Source: Zygnema cylindricum
Lineage: Eukaryota; Streptophyta; Zygnematophyceae; Zygnematales; Zygnemataceae
Length of the DNA stretch: 64,000 nt
Assembly (NCBI GenBank): GCA_037447655.1
Contig: JBBHKE010003399.1
Location: 1-64,000 of the forward strand
Direction of reading: 5' to 3'
The notes under the pieces are model-generated. The model saw nothing but the letters and a program-made list of their open reading frames with translations. It did no database searches and had not been told where the DNA came from. Of this stretch, positions 11,935 through 22,352 are shown piece by piece. Made by a program: the position numbers and the translations under genes. Positions within the stretch are counted from its first letter, which is position 1. Each line of letters starts with the position of its first letter.

Positions 11935-14595
11935 ATGGGAGGGAAGAAAAAGAAGATCACACCCTCTCCATCCGGACCGAGGATGCCTATGGGGACCTCG
12001 GAAACTCCGCAGACTCCCGAGCCATCTCTTCGTGGTCCAAGCGAACGAGAATTCAGTTTCGGTGAAGGAATTGCGCCAAAGTCCGAGGAGTCATTGCCAG
12101 CTAAACCCTTCGGATTGGATCAATCTAATGAGAAAGAAAGTTATGACATTCGGTTAGATAGAGACACTTATAAGGAGTGGGAGAAATTTATGAAGGAAAA
12201 GGATAAAAAGGTGAAAAATGAAAATGTTTTGGTGAAAGAGGAATCTGCGGGCAGCTCTAGCTCTAGTTCTAGTAGCAGCTCAGATAATTCGGATGATGAT
12301 GAAAAATGTAAGAAAAAGAAAAAGAAAAAGAAAATGGAAGAGGATTTTGATTTTGATAGTGAGTTGGAAGGAGAAGAAGATTTTCGAATGGGAGGCAAGC
12401 CGGTAATCTTTGATGGATCAAACTACGCTATTTGGAAGAAGAACATGAGAGCTAGTCTCATCTTGAAGAAGTTGTGGAAGATCGTCAACGGCAAGGAGAA
12501 AATGCCAAAAGATCCCAAAGCGCAAAATTTGTGGAGATTGAAAGATATGGCGGCCATGAATGGTTTGATTCAAAGTTGTACCGGTTCGGTCCATGATTAT
12601 TTTCTTATTCATGATACCGCACATAAATGTTGGCAAGCGTTAGAAAATCATTTTGAGAAAGGAGTCAAAGATAAGGCAAATTATGTGTTTAAGGATTTCA
12701 TTAAATTTAAGTTTAAGCATAATGAGACAATAGATGATGGAGTCAAAAGATTTTATATTTTATTGGAGCAATTGAGTAGCCTTGGTAAAATTGTACCCGA
12801 AAATGAAAAGTTACAAGTGTTTTTAGAGGGATTACCGGAAAGATATTTTACGTCTAGTGAAATAATTCAATCGAAAAAGAAGGCTACACTTGAGTATGCA
12901 GTGAATTATTTGAAGTCCATTGAGAAGTCTAGAGATAGTGTAGGTAGAGGTTTTGAAAGTAGTGGAATCCATAATGTAAATACCTCGGATTCCCCGGATC
13001 TAAATTTGTTCCGAGGAAGAGGGGGTATTAGAGGAAATTTTAGAGGAAGAGGTAGAGGAAGAAGTCAAAATGTTGGAATTAGTAGGAGTCAATTTGATCG
13101 AACTAACACCTCTAATGTGACTTGTTTCAAATGTGATAAGATTGGGCATTTTGCAGCGGAGTGCCCGGATAAGGAGAAGAGGTGCAATATATGCCATAAG
13201 TGGGGACATGTGAGCTCTCATTGTATCCAACGAGAAGGTGAAAATTCTTCTTTTTATGGCGATCGAGGAAATGGACCAGGACGTGGCCGAGGACGCGGAC
13301 GCGGTCGTGGCATTTTAAGAGGATCCGGTTATCAAGGAAATTATACCGAATTTGGAAAAGACAACGAGGAGCGATATTACAATTTGAATATTTTATTGGA
13401 CGAGAAAACCAGAGCAATTTTGAATTCGACTTCTAGTTTTCATTGTGTAAAAGATTGGATTATTGATACCGGCGCAACACATCATGTGTGTACGGATTTA
13501 AGTTTATTTTCGGATACAAGGAAGCTTACGATTCCAAAGAATGTCACCGTTGCGAGTGGACATGTGATTCCGGTGGATACGGTTGGAACGGTTCGAATTG
13601 ATTTTCCGGTGAGAGATAAATTTGGAAATGTTAGAGTGCATAAAGCTAAGTTGAATGATGCTTTGTTTATTCCTAATGAAGTGGTGAATTTGGTTAGTGT
13701 TCCTCAAATTCAAAAAGCCGGAGGTAGAGTTATTTCTTTGGAGGACTTTAGAATCATGATTAAAAGTAAGGAAGGAATTCAAATTGGGGAAGGATTTGTT
13801 TTTGATAATTTGGTTAGTAAGTTAATTTGGAAACGGCCAGCTAAAGAGGAACCTTCTATGCTTTCCGTGGAGATGGAGAAAGGCGACCTTAGCCTTTGGC
13901 ATCATCGGTTATGCCACACTTCAGAGGGAAATATTAAGAGGATGATTAAAAATTCTTCGGTGAGAGGTTTGGAATTGGCGACAGGAGAAAAGGTGAATGG
14001 ATGTAATGGTTGTAGCAAGGGGAAGCAAATGAAGAAACAACATCCTGTCAAAAATTTACAATTTCGAGCGAGTCAACCTTTGGAACTTGTTCATGTGGAT
14101 CTATGTGGGCCTATTAAGCCAAGAAGTCTTGGGGGAAATAAATATATTTTTGTGATTGTTGATGATTTTTCCCGAAAGAGTAGGGTGTATCTTTTGAAAA
14201 GGAAGTCGGACACTTTGGATTATTTTAAGAAGTTTGTTGTAATGGCTGAAAGGGAAACGGACAGGAAATTGAAATCCGTGAGGTCGAATAATGGTGGAGA
14301 ATTTATCGCATTCAAGGAGTTTTGTGAGGAGCGGGGAATCAAGCAACAATTTACCACCGCTTATTCACCTGAATCTAATGGAGTGGCTGAGAGGAAAAAC
14401 AGGATGTTGCAAGAAATGGTGCGTGCGATGCTTCATAGCACGAAACACAATGCTTTTCTTTGGGGAGAAGCAATCGTCACGGCAAACTATATTTGTAATC
14501 GAAGATTGACTTCAATTTCTGGCGATAAGACGCCTCAAGACCTTTGGAGTGGACGGGTTTTGTCTGTACGACATTTAAGAATTTGGGGTTGTTGA
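11935..14595 (+). CDS. Element A gag, protease and integrase region
   Basis: 886 codons from an ATG 36 bases after the primer-binding site. In order: an acidic N-terminus with a run of ten serines and eight lysines (about residues 100-140); a copia gag domain (VIFDGSNYAIWKKNM near residue 155 onward); basic RG-rich linkers flanking two CCHC zinc knuckles (CFKCDKIGHFAAEC, CNICHKWGHVSSHC, about 397-435); the aspartic protease motif WIIDTGATHHVC (about 505); the pre-integrase HHRLCH...CNGC zinc motif (about 655-690); and the integrase core with HVDLCGP (about 720), RSNNGGEF (about 783) and SPESNGVAE (about 815). The second catalytic Asp of the DDE triad is Asn here, so the integrase is predicted inactive. 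The frame stops at a TGA (14593-14595) inside the usual LRIWGC-KAYV stretch. Confidence 0.92.
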   Translation: MGGKKKKITPSPSGPRMPMGTSETPQTPEPSLRGPSEREFSFGEGIAPKSEESLPAKPFGLDQSNEKESYDIRLDRDTYKEWEKFMKEKDKKVKNENVLVKEESAGSSSSSSSSSSDNSDDDEKCKKKKKKKKMEEDFDFDSELEGEEDFRMGGKPVIFDGSNYAIWKKNMRASLILKKLWKIVNGKEKMPKDPKAQNLWRLKDMAAMNGLIQSCTGSVHDYFLIHDTAHKCWQALENHFEKGVKDKANYVFKDFIKFKFKHNETIDDGVKRFYILLEQLSSLGKIVPENEKLQVFLEGLPERYFTSSEIIQSKKKATLEYAVNYLKSIEKSRDSVGRGFESSGIHNVNTSDSPDLNLFRGRGGIRGNFRGRGRGRSQNVGISRSQFDRTNTSNVTCFKCDKIGHFAAECPDKEKRCNICHKWGHVSSHCIQREGENSSFYGDRGNGPGRGRGRGRGRGILRGSGYQGNYTEFGKDNEERYYNLNILLDEKTRAILNSTSSFHCVKDWIIDTGATHHVCTDLSLFSDTRKLTIPKNVTVASGHVIPVDTVGTVRIDFPVRDKFGNVRVHKAKLNDALFIPNEVVNLVSVPQIQKAGGRVISLEDFRIMIKSKEGIQIGEGFVFDNLVSKLIWKRPAKEEPSMLSVEMEKGDLSLWHHRLCHTSEGNIKRMIKNSSVRGLELATGEKVNGCNGCSKGKQMKKQHPVKNLQFRASQPLELVHVDLCGPIKPRSLGGNKYIFVIVDDFSRKSRVYLLKRKSDTLDYFKKFVVMAERETDRKLKSVRSNNGGEFIAFKEFCEERGIKQQFTTAYSPESNGVAERKNRMLQEMVRAMLHSTKHNAFLWGEAIVTANYICNRRLTSISGDKTPQDLWSGRVLSVRHLRIWGC

Positions 14596-15171
14596 GCGAC
14601 CGTATATATTGACCGAAACAATCGTACCGGCAAGTTTAGTCCACGAAGTTGGAGTGGAATTTTCGTCGGATATAGTGCAAATTCCAATCAGTACCGAATC
14701 TTGAATCCTGTGACGGGAAATGTAGTGGAGTCACGAAATGTTGACTTTCATGAGAATTTAAAGGCGGCCATGGAATATTCGCAAGACAAGGAGCGAAGAT
14801 TGGATTTTGAAGAGGAAATCAGTTTGGAGGAGTTCGAAGTGGCGGATTCGTCGGATGAGGAAGACGATCATTATGAGACTCCAAAACGGAAACCAAAATT
14901 TGGTTAAGTTTCAAATTTTGACAAATTTGATTTGGAGTCCAATTTGAGCAATGATAAATCTGAGAGTTTGAAAAGTCAAAATAGTGAAAAGAGTATGCCA
15001 TCAATTTTTGAGAAGAGTGAAAAGAATTTAATGGAAGAAGAAGTGGTTGTTAAGAGAAGCAATCGAGAAAATAAAGGAAAGGCACCTGAGCGATTAAGTC
15101 TTCAAATGAAAGCTAGTGATGAATCTCATAATTTTAATTCAGAGGCTAAGTTAAATGAAGTCGTTTTATAG
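14596..15171 (+). pseudogene. Element A integrase C-terminus and linker
   Basis: The same frame continues after the TGA with WSGIFVGYSANSNQYR and RNVDFHEN, typical of the copia integrase-to-RT linker, followed by acidic DSSDEEDD. It is cut by further stops at 14905 (TAA) and 15169 (TAG). Confidence 0.85.
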
Positions 15172-16732
15172 CAATTACTGCAAGAGAGTGTAAGTGGTGA
15201 CCCGAAATCTTATATGGAAGCTAGAAATTCGGGTGATTGGGAGTCTAAGTGGAAAGATGCATTTGAAAAAGAATATAAATCTATTGTTGAGAACGAGAAT
15301 TCTGAGGAAGTAGAATTGCCTGAAAGAAAGATTGCCATAGATTCTAAGTGGGTATTTAAGACAAAAACTGGTGCGTCTGGTGAATTGATTAAGTATAAAG
15401 CAAGTTTAGTTTGTAAGGGATTTCAGCAGAAAGAAGGCGTGGATTATTCGGAGACCTATGCTCCCGTGGTCAAGTTTGATTATTTGAGGATGATCATCGC
15501 ATTGGGGGCAGCCGGGAAGAAATGGACGTGGAGACCGCTTTTCTTAATGGAGACCTCGAGGAGGAGGTGTATATGAAGATTCCGGAAGGAGTACCATCCA
15601 AACCCGGTTTAGTGTGGAGACTCAAGAAATCCTTGTATGGGTTGAAGCAAGCACCAAGGACATGGTATTTACGCTTGCATAAGGTTTTGATTGACTTTGG
15701 ATTTGTGAGAACAATTTCAAATTCTGGTGTGTATGTGAAAGGAAATGGAGTGAATCAAATTATTTTTAGTGTCTATGTGGATGATTTCATTATGGTGTCA
15801 GATAGCTTAGAAAAAATTAAAGAATTGAAGTCATATTTGAAGAAGCATTTTAAGGTGACAGATTTAGGTGAAGCAAAATATATATTGGGCATTGAGGTGA
15901 TTAGGAGTAAATCCGGATGTATTAAATTGAGTCAAGAACAATATTGTAAGGAAGTTCTTACTCGGTTTTCTATGTTAGGTTCTAAGCCCCTTAGCACACC
16001 TCTAGACCCAAAATTACAGCTTAGCAAATTTGATGATGAGGAAATTGTTAACGTCCCTTATAGAGAGGCAATTGGATGCCTAATGTATTTGAGTGTAGGG
16101 ACAAGACCGGATATTTCTGCAGCTGTTTCAATTGTTATGCAGCTGTCTCAATTGTTAGCAGGTACAGTCAAGCTCCAAAGAAGAAACATTGGGAATCGGT
16201 CAAGCGGATTTTCAGGTATTTGGTCGGAACATTGGACATTGGATTGGTTTACCGAAGTGAAGATGATTTGGATTGCTTCGTATATTGTGATGCTGAATGG
16301 GGAGGCGACTTTGACACGGGAAAGTCCACCTCCGGCTATGATTTTGTATTGAGTGGAGCGGCAATCTCATGGAGCTCAAGGTTACAGCCTACGGTGGCTT
16401 TGAGTTCAACCGAAGCGGAGTACATGGCGGCTTGTCATGCGACAAAAGCTTCAATTTGGATTAAAGACATGTTGAGTGAATTAGGAATATCTCTGAAGTG
16501 TATGAAGATTTATTCTGACAGCATGAGTAGTAATGCTTTAGTGAAGAATCCGGTGTTTCATAAAAGGACAAAACATATTAGAATTCAGTGGCATTTTGTG
16601 AGAGATTTAGTGAAGGATAAAGAGTTAGAATTCGTATTTGTTCCTACTTTGGAGGAAGCAGCAGATATGTTAACTAAAGCTGCAATGCATGATGTCTTTG
16701 TTAGAGGGAGACCTAAGTTAGGATTATTTTGA
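15172..16732 (+). pseudogene. Element A reverse transcriptase and RNase H
   Basis: 15214-15576 carries the RT N-terminus ([39 protein letters not shown]). A one-base shift near 15520 moves to the frame with [29 protein letters not shown] and the catalytic [10 protein letters not shown] second lesion at about 16115-16165 is a short tandem duplication (AGCTGTTTCAATTGTTATGC, then nearly the same again), which shifts the frame once more. After it follow RNase H motifs [38 protein letters not shown] and ADMLTKA. All enzymatic landmarks survive, but no single frame does. Confidence 0.88.
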
Positions 16733-16765
16733 GTGTGGTATAAATCTTCACATTGAGAGGGGGAA

Positions 16766-17339
16766 TGTTAAGATTACAATGTGGGATTTTGGTTCAGTTT
16801 TAGTGTGGGCCAATTTTTGGTCACGCGTCACGTCGCGCATTACGTTTCGTTTCATTAGTACTTTTAGTTTTGTTTGATTAAGTGTGAACGGTCTGGTCCA
16901 TTTCGTTTGTCTCCTTATCTTCTAGTACTTTCGGTTCGTGCGTAGTACTCCTAGCAGTTTCGTTTCACGTAGGTTAAGTTGTACTTTAGGTATTGTACTT
17001 CTAGATGTTTCGTTTCGTGTAGTTTAGGTTTTTGTGTCTTACTCTATTTTGCGTCCAAGTACATGTGACGCTTCTGGGATTAGATTTCTAGATGTAATCT
17101 GGCGACTGAGTTAAAATGCCAGCTAGTGAGGAATTAGGTCTAGCATAAGGAGAAATCAATGTAGAGTTAATGTATGAGAATTAATGTGAGTTTCCTCTTC
17201 TGAATATGTGATGTCTCTATCTATGTTCACGAGGATTTAATATATGTGAGCTGGTTGATATTTGATGTGAGTTAAATTCGCTTCCGCATTGTAATTTGTC
17301 AATTTTCTGCGCATTCCAATTTTTAATTCGATCTTTTCA
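16766..17339 (+). repeat. 3' LTR of element A
   Basis: Begins TGTTAAGATTACAATG directly after the purine tract and ends GATCTTTTCA. Aligns with the 5' LTR along its length. Confidence 0.9.
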
Positions 17340-17689
17340 CAGCGAGTCAATCCACAAAAGGTATTTCTCCCAATGAAATTTCCCTACGTTTAGTGCAAAT
17401 TTTTCAATGTGTAAAGCGTACAATAAAGTAAGAAATATAAAATAACCATATCGAACCACCACCACATCACCGTTAATTGTTAATTATTTTTCGCCACTGA
17501 AAACACATTTTCACCGTACACACTTGTCGGACTCTCAATCGGTGATCGCCAATGGGAAATTGATAATCTTGCCTTCTAATAGCAGCCATCGGATAGACAA
17601 TACGACAAATGTGTACGAAGAATAGTTGAATTAAGTGGCGAATTTTTTTTTAGCACTAATAGCGATTAGTGGAGTACCTTCTTACTCCT
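17340..17689. repeat. Dispersed repeat, copy shared with 27830-28069
   Basis: Both places share GTTAATTGTTAAT-like DNA, CACTTGTC/GGA, TCTCAATCGG, the ACAAATGTGTACG-like stretch and AGTGGC.AAT...AGCACTAATAGC. The copy here has CTAATAGC uninterrupted, where the other copy holds a hAT MITE. No gene seen. Confidence 0.55.
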
Positions 17690-18199
17690 CCCTGCCTCCT
17701 TCCTCCTCTCTCCTCCTTCCTCCCTCCTCCGTCCTCCCTTCTCCCTCCCTCCCTCCTCCTTCCTCCCTCCTCCCTCCTCCCTCTTCTCTCCTCCCTCCTC
17801 CCTCCTCCCTCCTCCCTACTCCCTCCTCCCTCCTATTTCCTCCCTCCTCCCTCCTCCCTCCTCCCTCCTCCCTCCTCCCTCCTCCCTCCTCCCTCCTCCC
17901 TCCTCCCCCTCCTCCCTCCTCCCTCCTCCCTCCTCCCTCCTCCCTCCTCCCTCCTCCCTCCTCCCTCCTCCCTCCTCCCTCCTCCCTCCTCCCTCCTCCC
18001 TCCTCCCTCCTCCCTCCTCCCTCCTCCCTCCTCCCTCCTCCCTCCTCCCTCCTCCCTCCTCCCTCCTCCCTCCTCCCTCCTCCCTCCTCCCTCCTCCCTC
18101 CTCCCTCCTCCCTCCTCCCTCCTCCCTCCTCCCTCCTCCCTCCTCCCTCCTCCCTCCTCCCTCCTCCCTCCTCCCTCCTCCCTCCTCCCTCCTCCCTCC
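17690..18199. repeat. Heptanucleotide array (CCTCCCT)n
   Basis: About 60 units of CCTCCCT with small interruptions near 17838 and 17905; the unit is 7 bp, so long frames open on both strands are artefacts of the repeat. The minus strand is all purine (AGGGAGG), which favours triplex or G-quadruplex structure. Confidence 0.95.
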
Positions 18200-18714
18200 A
18201 AACAAATTTTTGATATGCTCTTTATCTGTCAGTGAACTCGTCATTAAAGAAAAACTGAAACTTTGTGAAAGAATTATATAGATCATACATATATTTTTAG
18301 TCATAAGAGTTCTTTCAAAATTTCATTACTAAGTAAGCGAAACATTAATCTTTACTCGAATAGAGTTTGCAAAAGATAAAAGAGTAACTCCATGCGTTCT
18401 ATGTTCTTTGTAGAATTGTGTAAATGCAAGTTTTATCATATTCATTCATGGTGTATGTTTGAAATTTCTTTTTTCCTTTGAAATATTATCATCTATCGAT
18501 TATTTTTTTCTTTTCGCTTACGTCGAGAATTACTTTATTTTCTTATATAAAACTAATAAATGTCTAGAAAAGCTTATGAAAACACCCGGAGACCCTAGAA
18601 AAACCTCGACAATCTCGAAAAACTCTGCAAATGCTTAGAAAACCTGAGAAACAGCATTATAACTCTGTTTTATTTTATTTTATTATATTTATTTTCTGTT
18701 TGAGCCCCATCGCT

Positions 18715-19341
18715 ATAATTGGAGGGGTAGTCGGAGGAGTTGGCGCCTTATTGCTTATTATTGGCGGAGGTTTATTTTTCTTCTTTTTCTTCAGAAAAGA
18801 AAATGTAGAACATGGTTTAACAAGACCTTACACTTCACCTGGTGAGAACTTCAGACTTTGTCGAATGTGGGTATTTATATAGTTTCTCAATATAAATTAT
18901 TCCCGTTTTAAAGTGAATCTTGCTTTTCTTCTTTTGCGAATCAGGTTGAATTTTTAATTTCTTAATTCTTTTAGCAAATCTAAAATTTAATGAGCAACTT
19001 TGACTCGAACTATTCGATTTTTGATTATTCTTTTCCATTCTAATTAAAATTTATGTTTTGGAATATATTTAATGTAGCTATAACTAGTGAATATATATAG
19101 CTTGAGTTGATTTTATATTGTAGCTTGAAGTTTGCTATCACATCTGGAGCTTTGCAATTCTAAATTGGTGTTTTCCATTATAACTTGCATTTTTAGTTTT
19201 ATAAATTGCGATTCTAGCTGAAACTTCAGGGGCAGAGATTAAATTCTAAATTGCTAACTTAAATATTGTCTTTCTAAATTGGTTTTTGCAGGTGGTGTAG
19301 TCGACGATTTCAGAGTAAATCTCAAAAAACCCCTCGGTTAA
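18715..19341 (+). pseudogene. Partial copy of the type I membrane protein gene (transmembrane and last exon)
   Basis: 18715-18841 encodes a glycine- and hydrophobic-rich transmembrane segment (AIIGGVVGGVGALLLIIGG, then LFFFFFFRKE) closely matching exon 3 of the gene at 42934-45951, with the same CCTG/GTGAG donor. A further exon at 19292-19341, after TTTTTGCAG, encodes GVVDDFRVNLKKPLG-stop; the intron sequence is also homologous to 45496-45928. The signal-peptide and ectodomain exons are missing upstream, where the CCTCCCT array lies, and the acceptor before exon 3 is out of frame. I treat it as a 5'-truncated copy. Confidence 0.65.
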
Positions 19342-20303
19342 ATGTGTTTTGCAAACCAATTTTAAGGAAAGTTTGGCAATGAATTAAAATTCTTCTTATG
19401 TCAATTGGTGTTGAAATCAAGTGATGCAATAAAATTGATTTCATTTAAAAAGTTTGTGGCGTTTGTGTGTAATGAGAAATTATTGCAACATTCCCTGATT
19501 GAGTAGGCTTATCAAATGTCTCATAACATCATTAATTTCTCTACAGTGAAATTTATAAAGCATTTCAAAGGGTCAGGAGAAATTCAATAATTGCTATGCT
19601 TGTATATAAATATTATCTTTTTTTTTTTTTTTTAAGAATATTTTAGGGTTAAATTCATTTTGTTTTCTGGGCTATTTTGTTTTACCACTTTACGATTTTC
19701 TATTCCTTGGTCCCTTAATTTTACAATTTTTATTTGAAAGTACATCTATTCTACCTTTTCGTTAGAATAGCCAGTGTTATTTACCTTTGTATTTCTCATG
19801 CTACTGGGACAGGCGAAATGCTGAACTTTGAGAATAGTGCAATATATTGACACGAACGTCAAATAAAGCGAAACAAGTGAACAAGAATGTGGAGTTATAT
19901 ATGGCGCTTTTATAATTGTTTGTCTAACAGGAGTAAAAAGGTCAGTTAGTGATTAGTTTGTTAGTTTAGGAATTGGCTTTCAGTCTAGATCATTAAGTGA
20001 CTACTTCTTGATAGAAAAGGAGTAAGTTATTTCCAGCAGGACAATTTTTTCATTTGAAAGTTAAAGGTGAAAGCATCCAAATATGTGGGAAGCAATTTTA
20101 GCAACTGTTACTACAACATCTTCCAAAGTAAAGAATAGAATATAATATGCTGATTTATAGAAAGTATAAACAGAAGCGAATGAAAAACAAAATGATCAAA
20201 ATTAAAAAGCCAAAAGTAAAAATATTTAAAAAAAAAAGATATTGTCCCCTTTCACAAGGATGATTTCTTAATAAATGTCTAGATTAACTAAACACTAAAA
20301 GAG
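19342..20303. other. Downstream flank of the membrane-gene copy, no gene recognised
   Basis: The first 180 bp still resemble 45952-46150. The rest is AT-rich without recognisable features. Confidence 0.5.
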
Positions 20304-20308
20304 GCAAG

Positions 20309-20772
20309 TGTTGGAAATTCACTTAAAGCAATCTAAAAACTACTTGTTGTTTTCTACACTACTTTTGGAGTGCTAATTGCTACGCTATAAGTCTAGTACT
20401 TTGGTTTAGCGTTGTGTACTTTATTTAGCGGAATGTACATACCTTTATTAGAATTATTGATTCTTACGTAGGAATCCTTTTAAACTTAGATTCCTTTTAC
20501 CGTAGCTAGATGTACCTTCCTAAGTTAGGCTTTAGATTAGATGTACCTTTTTGAGGCTACCTCTTAATCCGTCTTACAAAAAGACTACCTTGTTTCGTTA
20601 TGTAAAATTACTAAATCAAGAAGACACTCTAACGACGAACCTCTCACTCGTACTCTTGTTCATCGTTACTCTTGTTGTCTTCTCTATCTTGGCCCTTTTT
20701 TCTTCTTTCGGCCTATCTTTTATATTTTGTCATATTAAGTCTTTTCGGCCTTTTATGGCCTCCCATTCAATA
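20309..20772 (+). repeat. 5' LTR of element B
   Basis: 464 bp, TGTTGGAAATTCACTT...CATTCAATA. Relative of the solo LTRs at 29461-30129 and 48290-48809. An ATG lies exactly 18 bases before its end (20755), in frame with gag. Confidence 0.93.
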
Positions 20773-21540
20773 GGTTATGGGCCTAGCCCTTCGTCTGTCT
20801 CAAACTCTGTCCCGAAATTTTAGGACCACAATTTTTATGACTGGAAATTCCAAATCCAACATTTGTTTTCTTTTGAAAAAATTTGGGGACACATTAATGG
20901 CGCTGTCACGTTGCTATCCTCCCTGATGCCTCTCATGCGACTTTTTCTGACGTTCAGACAGCTATCGCTTCATGGGTTGAAAAAGATTCTGTTGCGCTGT
21001 CTCGTCTTGTCCTTTCCTTGGATGGCCAGATTGCGAATCGAATTCGCGCTGCGACTACATCGCATGAGGCGTGGCAGATTCTGTGTCGCGCCTACGAAAC
21101 TGACACTTGGCCATATCGCTTGGCGCTACGTCGCTAGTTCAAGGGTGCACAAAAGGAAAAATATGAATCTATGTTTGTCTTTATTCAACGAATTAAATCA
21201 TTGGCTGGACGACTTAAGTGCATTAATTACACTATTACTCATGAGGATCTCATAAGTACTATTTTGGGTGAATTACCTTTGTCGTTTGACTCATTTGCAA
21301 GTACAATTAGTACTGATGCGTCGACTGTCACTTTGTCAGATTTTACTAATCGTTTGTTATACGAAGAGACATGCCTAAATCTTAACAAACTTGTCCTTAC
21401 TACTGATGGTTCGACATTTGTTGTCTCGTCCCCTAAAAAATCTCCTATTATTGCATGATCTTCACCTTTTTGCAAATATTGCAAGGAGCGTGACCATGTC
21501 ATCGACGCGTGTCTTGCATTGATGAGGAAACGTGAAAAAG
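20755..21540 (+). pseudogene. Element B gag
   Basis: Starts MASHSIGYGPS, with the first six codons in the LTR and the next in the primer-binding site. A TAG stop follows at 20821, then NFYDWKFQIQHLF typical of copia gag continues with frameshifts. From 21171 the frame has RIKSLAGRLKCINYTITHEDL and TLSDFTNRLLYEE, a stop at 21458, then the zinc knuckle CKYCKERDHVIDAC. Confidence 0.8.
20773..20789 (+). other. Half-tRNA type primer-binding site of element B
   Basis: GGTTATGGGCCTAGCCC follows the LTR directly. The known Drosophila copia site is complementary to an internal cut of initiator tRNA-Met in the anticodon arm (GGTTATGGGCCCAGC); this differs by one base in the first 15. It is read as codons G-Y-G-P-S in gag. 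Confidence 0.8.
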
Positions 21541-21722
21541 ATCGTACGGTGGGGGACCGCGAGGACTTCCATCCACAAATCCAAATCCGCGGTCCTTGTC
21601 GTACCCCCACGCCTACCCACCGCCACTTGGTCATGCAACACACTCGACGACCGACGTAAATTTGTCGTACGGCCCCTCGCCACCGTGGTACCCTCTTCCT
21701 AATTATTATTATCCTCCTCCTA

Positions 21723-22109
21723 ATGCGCCAGTTTCCATTTTTACTGACGCAATTCCACAAACCAACCAAAAAGGTTGGATTTGCGTCACCTGCAATTGTC
21801 CCTATCCCAATTATACCTCCCCCACTTTCATCCGTGGACTATGGGTACGCTTTTTTGCATTCAGGTAACACCTCTGATTGGCTAATTGATTCTGGCGCCT
21901 CTCATCACATGTGTTGTCGGCGTGATATGATGCTTAATATTGTTCCCCTTGACATTCCATTACGCATTTATTTGGGAAACGATATGATTCTAACTTCCAC
22001 TCTCGTTGGACAGGTGCATATTAATTCCGGTTCGCACGCCTCTCGTCCAATAATCCTGGACAAGGTTTATTTCGTACCTGACCACAAAAAAAATCTTTTT
22101 TTCGGCTAG
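21723..22109 (+). CDS. Element B protease region
   Basis: The frame contains SDWLIDSGASHHMC, the copia aspartic protease motif, then LGNDMILTSTLVGQVHI and KVYFVPDHKKNLF. It is open here but disconnected from gag and integrase by frameshifts. Confidence 0.8.
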   Translation: MRQFPFLLTQFHKPTKKVGFASPAIVPIPIIPPPLSSVDYGYAFLHSGNTSDWLIDSGASHHMCCRRDMMLNIVPLDIPLRIYLGNDMILTSTLVGQVHINSGSHASRPIILDKVYFVPDHKKNLFFG

Positions 22110-22352
22110 TTGGGCATTACGCCATGGAAGTTTCGGTGTTATCACTGAATCCAACGATCATTTTTTTTCCTCCAATAGTGATCTCATTGGTAGTGGCACT
22201 AGGATGGGCAATTTATATCTTTTAAGTTTTTTGAATGATATTGCTCATGCTTCTTTAGCTCATTCTCCCTCTTCTTCCTCTTTCTTACATGGCATCTTCG
22301 ATACGGCCATCTTAATGGTGCTAGCCTAGGTTCCCTTGGAAAAGGGCTTGTA

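Larger units (their letters stand above)
11289..17339 (+). mobile_element. Ty1/copia LTR retrotransposon, element A
   Basis: Two direct LTRs, 11289-11884 and 16766-17339, bracket gag-pol in copia order (gag, protease, integrase, RT, RNase H). The LTRs start TGTTA and end TTTCA. The primer-binding site TGGTATCGGAGC is at 11887-11898 and the purine tract GAGAGGGGGAA is just before the right LTR. The flanking five bases (TACAA and CAGCG) do not match, so the ends may have recombined or flanking DNA was lost. The LTRs differ at many sites and the frame is broken, so the copy is not young. Confidence 0.93.

Noticed and set aside
17635-18304. Long proline/leucine/serine or glycine/arginine/glutamate frames on both strands
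   Set aside because: They are translations of the CCTCCCT array; every phase is open because the 7-bp unit has no stop.
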